A program made the translations under genes and the position numbers. Shown here piece by piece: positions 59,882-64,000 of a stretch of DNA of 64,000 bases. Origin of the DNA: Chloroflexota bacterium (GTDB taxonomy: Bacteria; Chloroflexota; Anaerolineae; Anaerolineales; Villigracilaceae); the NCBI GenBank assembly GCA_024434165.1, contig QMIW01000001.1, forward strand, positions 146,026 to 210,025, written 5' to 3'. Each line of letters begins with the position of its first letter. Positions within the stretch are counted from its first letter, which is position 1. The notes beneath the pieces are model-generated. The model saw only the letters and a list, made by a program, of their open reading frames with translations. It was not told the origin of the DNA and searched no databases.

Positions 59882-60709
59882 ATGACCATCTTCGACAAAT
59901 TCAATTTGAAAGACCGCGTGGCGGTCGTCACGGGCGGCGGCGGGCAGTTGGGCTTCGAGTTTTGCAAAACGCTCGCCGAAGCGGGCGCGGCAGTCGTGGC
60001 GGCGGATTTGAATATGGAACTCGCCGCGAAGACCGCGACTCGACTCACAGAGTCTGGGTACTCGGCGATGGCTTTTCCCCTCGATGTGACCCGCCTCGAA
60101 TCCACCCGTGAGTTGGTTGCCGAGACCGTGAAGCATTTCAGCCGCCTCGACATTCTCGTCAACAGTGCGGCGCTCGATCCCAAATTCGACCCCGATGCCG
60201 CTGCAAAAGGCATCGCCCCCGGCGCCTTTGAAGATTATCCGCTCAGCGATTGGAACGCCGCCCTCAACGTCAATTTGACCGGCATGTTCCTCACCACCCA
60301 AGCCTGCGTCAAGCAAATGATTGCGCAGGGCAAAAAGGGCAGCATCATCAACATCTGCTCCACGTACGGACTCAACGGTCCCGACCAGCGTATCTACATC
60401 AAAGACGGCAAGCGCGTGGCATACAAACCCGTTTACTACACCGTGACCAAGGCGGGCGTGCTGGGCTTCACCAAATATCTCGCCGCCTATTACGCCGGGA
60501 CCGAGATCCGCGTCAACGCGCTCACCCCGGGCGGTGTGTTCAACAATCACGAAGAATATTTCGTGAGGAATTACTCCGCCAAAACCATCCTCGGACGCAT
60601 GGCAAACAAGGATGAAATGAACGGTGCGCTCCTCTTCCTGGCTTCGGATGCTTCCTCATATATGACGGGCAACAACGTCATTGTGGATGGAGGCTGGACG
60701 GCGTGGTGA
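59882..60709 (+). CDS. short-chain dehydrogenase/reductase (275 aa)
   Basis: A classical SDR: cofactor motif VVTGGGGQLGFEF, NSAA, catalytic Ser in NICSTYG, and YYTVTKAG with the Tyr-Lys pair. It resembles PtmA-like dehydrogenases found next to CMP-nonulosonate synthetases in legionaminic and related pathways; the neighbours support a sugar substrate. Confidence 0.85.
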   Translation: MTIFDKFNLKDRVAVVTGGGGQLGFEFCKTLAEAGAAVVAADLNMELAAKTATRLTESGYSAMAFPLDVTRLESTRELVAETVKHFSRLDILVNSAALDPKFDPDAAAKGIAPGAFEDYPLSDWNAALNVNLTGMFLTTQACVKQMIAQGKKGSIINICSTYGLNGPDQRIYIKDGKRVAYKPVYYTVTKAGVLGFTKYLAAYYAGTEIRVNALTPGGVFNNHEEYFVRNYSAKTILGRMANKDEMNGALLFLASDASSYMTGNNVIVDGGWTAW

Positions 60710-60711
60710 AT

Positions 60712-60768
60712 TCGACGATGGACGTTGGACCATTGACCATGGTCCATTGTCCGCGGTCAATGGTCTTC
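60712..60768 (+). repeat. period-7 tract before the CMP-nonulosonate synthetase gene
   Basis: Units GACGATG, GACGTTG, GACCATT, GACCATG, then GTCCATT, GTCCGCG, GTCAATG, so the second half is the inverse of the first; the whole can fold back. Confidence 0.75.
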
Positions 60769-60770
60769 TT

Positions 60771-61988
60771 ATGACTGACATCCTCGCCATCATCCCCGCG
60801 CGCGGCGGCTCGAAAGGCATCCCGCGCAAGAACATCCGCATTTTTGCGGGCTATCCGCTCATTGCGTGGAGCATTGCCGCGGCGAAGCAATCCGAACTGG
60901 TGACGCGCGTCATCGTCTCGACGGATGACGAAGAGATCGCATCCGTTGCCCGAGAATGGGGTGCGGAGGTCCCGTTTCTCCGTCCCGCTGAACTGGCGCA
61001 GGATAACACCACCGACCTGCCCGTCTTTGAACACGCGCTCAAATGGCTGGAGGATGTGGAAGGCTGCCGCCCTGAAATCGTTGTGCAATTGCGTCCCACC
61101 TCCCCCATCCGCCCGAAAGGAATGGTGGATGCCGCGATTCGGATTTTGTCGAATCACAAGGACGCCGATTGCGTGCGCGGCGTGGTGCCTGCTGGACAGA
61201 ATCCTTTCAAGATGTGGCGCTTTAACGGCGAGGACAAACCCTTGAAACCTCTGCTGGAGGTAGATGGTATCTCCGAACCGTACAACGCGCCGCGTCAAAT
61301 CCTGCCGCCGGTGTACTGGCAGACGGGTCACATTGACGCGATCCGTATCTCGACTATCACCCACAAACAGTCATTGACAGGCGATGTGATCTATCCGCTG
61401 GTGATTGACCCCAAATACACAGTGGACATTGACACCCTGGCAGATTGGGCAAAATACGAGGCAGTCATTTACGGCGGGTTGGATGTAGTCTCGCCGGGCA
61501 AACCCCGCCGCAGGATGCCCGAAACAATACAACTCATCATCTGCGATTTCGACGGCGTGGTGACGGACAACCTCGTCCACACCGACGAAAACGGAAAAGA
61601 AACCGTCTCCGCTTCGCGCAGTGACAGCATGCACATCAAGACCCTGCGTGAAAAAGGCGTCGAGGTGATGATCCTCTCCTCGGAGCCGAATCCCGTCGTC
61701 CAGGCGCGGGCGAAAAAGATGGGGGTGGAGGCAATTCACGGGATCGGGATGCAGGACAAAGGTCGTGTGATGCGCGATGTCCTCGATCAGAAAAAGATCA
61801 AAGCGGAGAACGTCGTCTACATCGGCAACGATCTCAATGACCTCCCGTGTTTCGAGGTCGCGGGCTGGGCGGTGGCAGTGGCGGATGCGTATCCCGAAGT
61901 CCTGCGCGCAGCGGATTATGTGTTGACCAAACCCGGCGGGCGGGGGGCGGTACGGGAATTGTGCGAATTGGTTTTGAAAAATTTGTAA
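60771..61988 (+). CDS. CMP-nonulosonate cytidylyltransferase fused to KdsC-like phosphatase (405 aa)
   Basis: Residues 1-240 are a NeuA-type cytidylyltransferase: LAIIPARGGSKGIPRKNI, QLRPTSPIR, and a late PKYTVDIDTLADW. Residues about 245-405 are a HAD phosphatase of the KdsC type with the complete motif I ICDFDGVVTDN and GNDLNDLPCFEVAG. The fusion resembles vertebrate CMP-sialate synthetase and some bacterial enzymes; the phosphatase could remove phosphate from the 9-phosphate nonulosonate before activation. The frame extends to 60681, but ATG 60771 matches the family start. Confidence 0.9.
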   Translation: MTDILAIIPARGGSKGIPRKNIRIFAGYPLIAWSIAAAKQSELVTRVIVSTDDEEIASVAREWGAEVPFLRPAELAQDNTTDLPVFEHALKWLEDVEGCRPEIVVQLRPTSPIRPKGMVDAAIRILSNHKDADCVRGVVPAGQNPFKMWRFNGEDKPLKPLLEVDGISEPYNAPRQILPPVYWQTGHIDAIRISTITHKQSLTGDVIYPLVIDPKYTVDIDTLADWAKYEAVIYGGLDVVSPGKPRRRMPETIQLIICDFDGVVTDNLVHTDENGKETVSASRSDSMHIKTLREKGVEVMILSSEPNPVVQARAKKMGVEAIHGIGMQDKGRVMRDVLDQKKIKAENVVYIGNDLNDLPCFEVAGWAVAVADAYPEVLRAADYVLTKPGGRGAVRELCELVLKNL

Positions 61989-62077
61989 TGTCATTGCGAG
62001 GGCGGCGAATTCCCGCCAGAAGCAATCTCTTGTTGCGAGAAAATTGCTTCGTGGCGTCCTCGCCACTCGCAATGACA
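61989..62077. mobile_element. TGTCATTGCGAG-family element
   Basis: TGTCATTGCGAG (61989-62000) and CTCGCAATGACA (62066-62077) are perfect inverted ends of an 89-bp element with interior GAAGCAATCTC. It fills the gap between the synthetase and synthase genes. Confidence 0.88.
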
Positions 62078-62096
62078 TTATTCACAAGGAGAAAAC

Positions 62097-62981
62097 ATGG
62101 CTCGTGAAATCAAATTGGGAAAGCGAATGATTGGCGATGGACATCCCGCGTACATCATCGCGGAGATCGGCATCAATCACAACGGCGATCTCGACATTGC
62201 CAAAAAAATCATTGATGCGGCGGTGCATGCAGGCGCGGATGCAGTGAAGTTCCAGAAACGCACGCCCGAAGTCTGCACCCCGCCCGAACAGCAGAAACAA
62301 ATGCGCGAAACGCCCTGGGGTTACATCACGTATCTGGATTATCGTTATAAAGTCGAGTTCGACGAGGAGCAGTACCGCGAGATTGACCGCTATTGCAAGG
62401 AAAAAGGCATTGACTGGATGGTCTCGGTGTGGGACGAGCCTTCGGTGGATTTTATGGAAAAGTTCGAGACGCCCGCGTATAAAGTGCCGTCCGCTTCGCT
62501 CACCGACCACAACCTGCTTCGCCACGTGCGGCAGACCGGCAAACCCGTGATTCTCTCCACGGGCATGTCCACCATGGAGCAGATCCACAAAGGCGTGAAC
62601 GTGATCGGCGAGGATAACCTGATCATCATGCACTGCACCAGCACCTATCCCTGCGAGCCGGAGGAGTTGAACCTGCGCATGATAGAAACACTGCGCCGCG
62701 AATTCCCAAGCAACCCCATCGGTTATTCGGGACACGAAGTGGGGCTTGTCCCTTCGGCAGTGGCGGTGGCGCTGGGCGCTTCGTCGGTGGAACGTCACAT
62801 TACGCTCGACCGCGCCATGTGGGGCAGCGACCAGGCGGCGTCGGTGGAGCCGGGCGGCTTTGAGCGCCTGGTCAAATACATCCGCGTGACAGAAGCCTCG
62901 CTCGGCGACGGCGTGAAGAGGGTGTACGCGAGCGAACAACCGTCGTTGAAGAAACTGCGGCGGGTGAATGGTGAGGATTAA
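62097..62981 (+). CDS. nonulosonate synthase, NeuB/LegI family without SAF domain (294 aa)
   Basis: A TIM-barrel PEP-condensing synthase: AEIGINHNGDLDIAKKIID, ADAVKFQKR, LSTGMSTMEQI, CTSTYPCEPEELNL, GYSGHEVG and ERHITLDRAMWGSD. Full NeuB proteins (about 340-350 residues) carry a C-terminal SAF domain that contributes to the partner's active site; this protein stops right after the barrel (EQPSLKKLRR). AAGGAG precedes the ATG. It condenses PEP with a hexosamine derivative to make a sialic-, legionaminic- or similar acid. Confidence 0.88.
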   Translation: MAREIKLGKRMIGDGHPAYIIAEIGINHNGDLDIAKKIIDAAVHAGADAVKFQKRTPEVCTPPEQQKQMRETPWGYITYLDYRYKVEFDEEQYREIDRYCKEKGIDWMVSVWDEPSVDFMEKFETPAYKVPSASLTDHNLLRHVRQTGKPVILSTGMSTMEQIHKGVNVIGEDNLIIMHCTSTYPCEPEELNLRMIETLRREFPSNPIGYSGHEVGLVPSAVAVALGASSVERHITLDRAMWGSDQAASVEPGGFERLVKYIRVTEASLGDGVKRVYASEQPSLKKLRRVNGED

Positions 62982-63012
62982 TTACTCAATTACGTAATTG
63001 GGTAATTGGTGG
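62981..63012 (+). repeat. AATTAC/GTAATT period-7 inverted tract
   Basis: AATTACT, CAATTAC, then GTAATTG, GGTAATT: two heptamer units followed by their inverse, between the synthase and the sulfotransferase. Confidence 0.65.
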
Positions 63013-63016
63013 CTCG

Positions 63017-63871
63017 ATGAGTTTGCTTCGAAACCTCCGCCGCGCCGTCCGACCTGCGGGTAAAACCTTGCAGGCGATGGCGCGCTGGAAGCGGTTATCC
63101 TTTGACGAAGCGCCGCCCATCTTTGGTAACTCCAAGCCGAAGAGCGGGTCGCATCTATTACTGCAAATCCTGAACGGCTTCACGCGGATCATGCCGTATC
63201 GGTATGTGGAGGCGGAACCGATACGAACGATCACAAAAGAAGGGAGAAGAAGGACGAAAGAAGAAATACTTGGGGAATTGGAGAATTTGCCGCGCGGGGT
63301 GATCGGATGGGGGTATGTGGAGGCGACGCCCGAGAATGCCGCATTTTTGTGCCAGCCGGGGCGCGTCAATTATTTCATTTACCGCGACCCGCGTGACATG
63401 CTCGTCTCGCAGGTGTTCTTTGCCACCGACATGCACGAAGAACATGGGATGCACACCTACTACAAGTCCCTGCCCGATTTCGGCGCGCGGCTAAAGGCTG
63501 CCATCACCGGCGTTGACAAAGACGGGTTGAAGATGGTTTCTGTGAAGCAGCGCTACGAGGGCGTCTTCCAGTGGCTCGAACAGAACAACGTGCTGTGCCT
63601 GCGCTTTGAGGATTTGATCAACAACCGTGACGCGACCCTCTCAGCCATGCTCGATGAAGTCGAAAAGACTGGTTACAAAATCCCCACGCCGCGCGAACAG
63701 GCGCTCGCTGTTTTGGTGGAAGCCATCCAGCCGAAGAAAAGTCACACTTTCCGATCGGGGAAGACCGGTGGCTGGCGCGAGCATTTCACCGAGGAACACA
63801 AAAGGTTGTTCAAAGAGGTGGCAGGGGATTTGCTGGTGAGGCTGGGGTATGAAAAAGGGAATGATTGGTAA
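63017..63871 (+). CDS. PAPS-dependent sulfotransferase (284 aa)
   Basis: The phosphosulfate loop is SKPKSGSHLLLQIL and the 3'-phosphate motif IYRDPRDMLVSQ; the end TEEHKRLFKEVAGDLLVRLG matches the sulfotransferase at 54093. A Lys/Arg/Glu-rich loop after residue 70 is encoded by an AGAAGGG/AGAAGAA period-7 tract (about 63238-63268). Being next to the nonulosonate synthase, its acceptor may be the nonulosonate-containing glycan. Confidence 0.82.
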   Translation: MSLLRNLRRAVRPAGKTLQAMARWKRLSFDEAPPIFGNSKPKSGSHLLLQILNGFTRIMPYRYVEAEPIRTITKEGRRRTKEEILGELENLPRGVIGWGYVEATPENAAFLCQPGRVNYFIYRDPRDMLVSQVFFATDMHEEHGMHTYYKSLPDFGARLKAAITGVDKDGLKMVSVKQRYEGVFQWLEQNNVLCLRFEDLINNRDATLSAMLDEVEKTGYKIPTPREQALAVLVEAIQPKKSHTFRSGKTGGWREHFTEEHKRLFKEVAGDLLVRLGYEKGNDW

Positions 63872-63948
63872 CTTGTGCCTGGTATCATGCCAAATAAAAA
63901 AACCTCGACTTTGGCAGTTTGAGCAAAGTTAGGGAAGAGGTAAAAACG

Positions 63949-63978
63949 GCCAAAAGGGTACGCAAGAGCCCTTTTGGC
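63949..63978. other. perfect 10-bp hairpin near the right edge
   Basis: GCCAAAAGGG (63949-63958) pairs with CCCTTTTGGC (63969-63978) around a 10-base loop. There is no T-run, so it may be part of a repeat cut by the window edge or a weak terminator. The 63872-64000 stretch holds no gene I can support. Confidence 0.55.
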
Positions 63979-64000
63979 ATTAAATGCGTGTGGAAGCGGC

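Overview
The window looks like chromosomal DNA of a filamentous, probably anaerobic or facultative Chloroflexota bacterium of the class Anaerolineae. This is an inference from gene content: a giant multi-GAF histidine kinase, a DUF4388 plus CvnD-type GTPase pair, a tungsten aldehyde:ferredoxin oxidoreductase (AOR) with its radical-SAM maturase, a two-domain oxidoreductase, many toxin-antitoxin (TA) cassettes, and heavy loading with short interspersed repeats. I saw no rRNA, tRNA, transposase, phage gene or CRISPR array.

Layout. 1-5.7 kb: the end of a putative binding protein, a divergent single-domain response regulator, then four tandem GNAT acetyltransferases behind a leader peptide and two successive intrinsic terminators (an attenuator candidate), a zinc-ribbon protein and a HAD hydrolase. 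5.8-20.7 kb: a signalling and lipid locus read in one direction: DUF4388 protein, CvnD-like GTPase, alpha/beta hydrolase, V4R sensor, left-handed beta-helix protein, a homologue of cyanobacterial acyl-ACP reductase, a response regulator with a degenerate GGDEF domain, a 2469-residue histidine kinase with about eleven GAF domains, a CheY-like regulator and a second hydrolase. 20.8-26.6 kb: a TPP-riboswitch-controlled thiamine locus (thiN, thiB, thiP, thiQ) split by an antisense TA pair. 26.6-33.9 kb: membrane proteins, phosphofructokinase, a polar amino-acid ABC transporter and an M29 aminopeptidase. 34-41 kb: radical-SAM maturase, a TA pair, two MoaD-like proteins and AOR, then a two-domain oxidoreductase. 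41-46.5 kb: an island in which three TA pairs alternate with three decayed copies of the start of a TIR-domain gene, a five-unit repeat array, and hydroxyproline catabolism genes with a further TA pair. 47-54 kb: fasciclin lipoprotein, glycogen phosphorylase, rhodanese, a lipoprotein, an EamA-like protein and an AbiE-type pair. 54-64 kb: a surface-glycan locus with PAPS synthetase, two sulfotransferases, a GT-C membrane protein, sugar oxidoreductases, a CMP-nonulosonate synthetase-phosphatase fusion and a nonulosonate synthase.

Two themes run through the window. First, repeats have invaded coding sequence: period-7 tracts lie inside thiN, thiB (where they encode the signal peptide), thiP, the two-domain oxidoreductase and a sulfotransferase; palindromic elements lie in frame in thiQ and the hydroxyproline epimerase, and one has destroyed a DUF5615 gene. 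Second, several genes have a -10 hexamer only six or seven bases before the ATG, the signature of leaderless mRNAs, and three promoters carry CRP/FNR-like dyads near -41.5.
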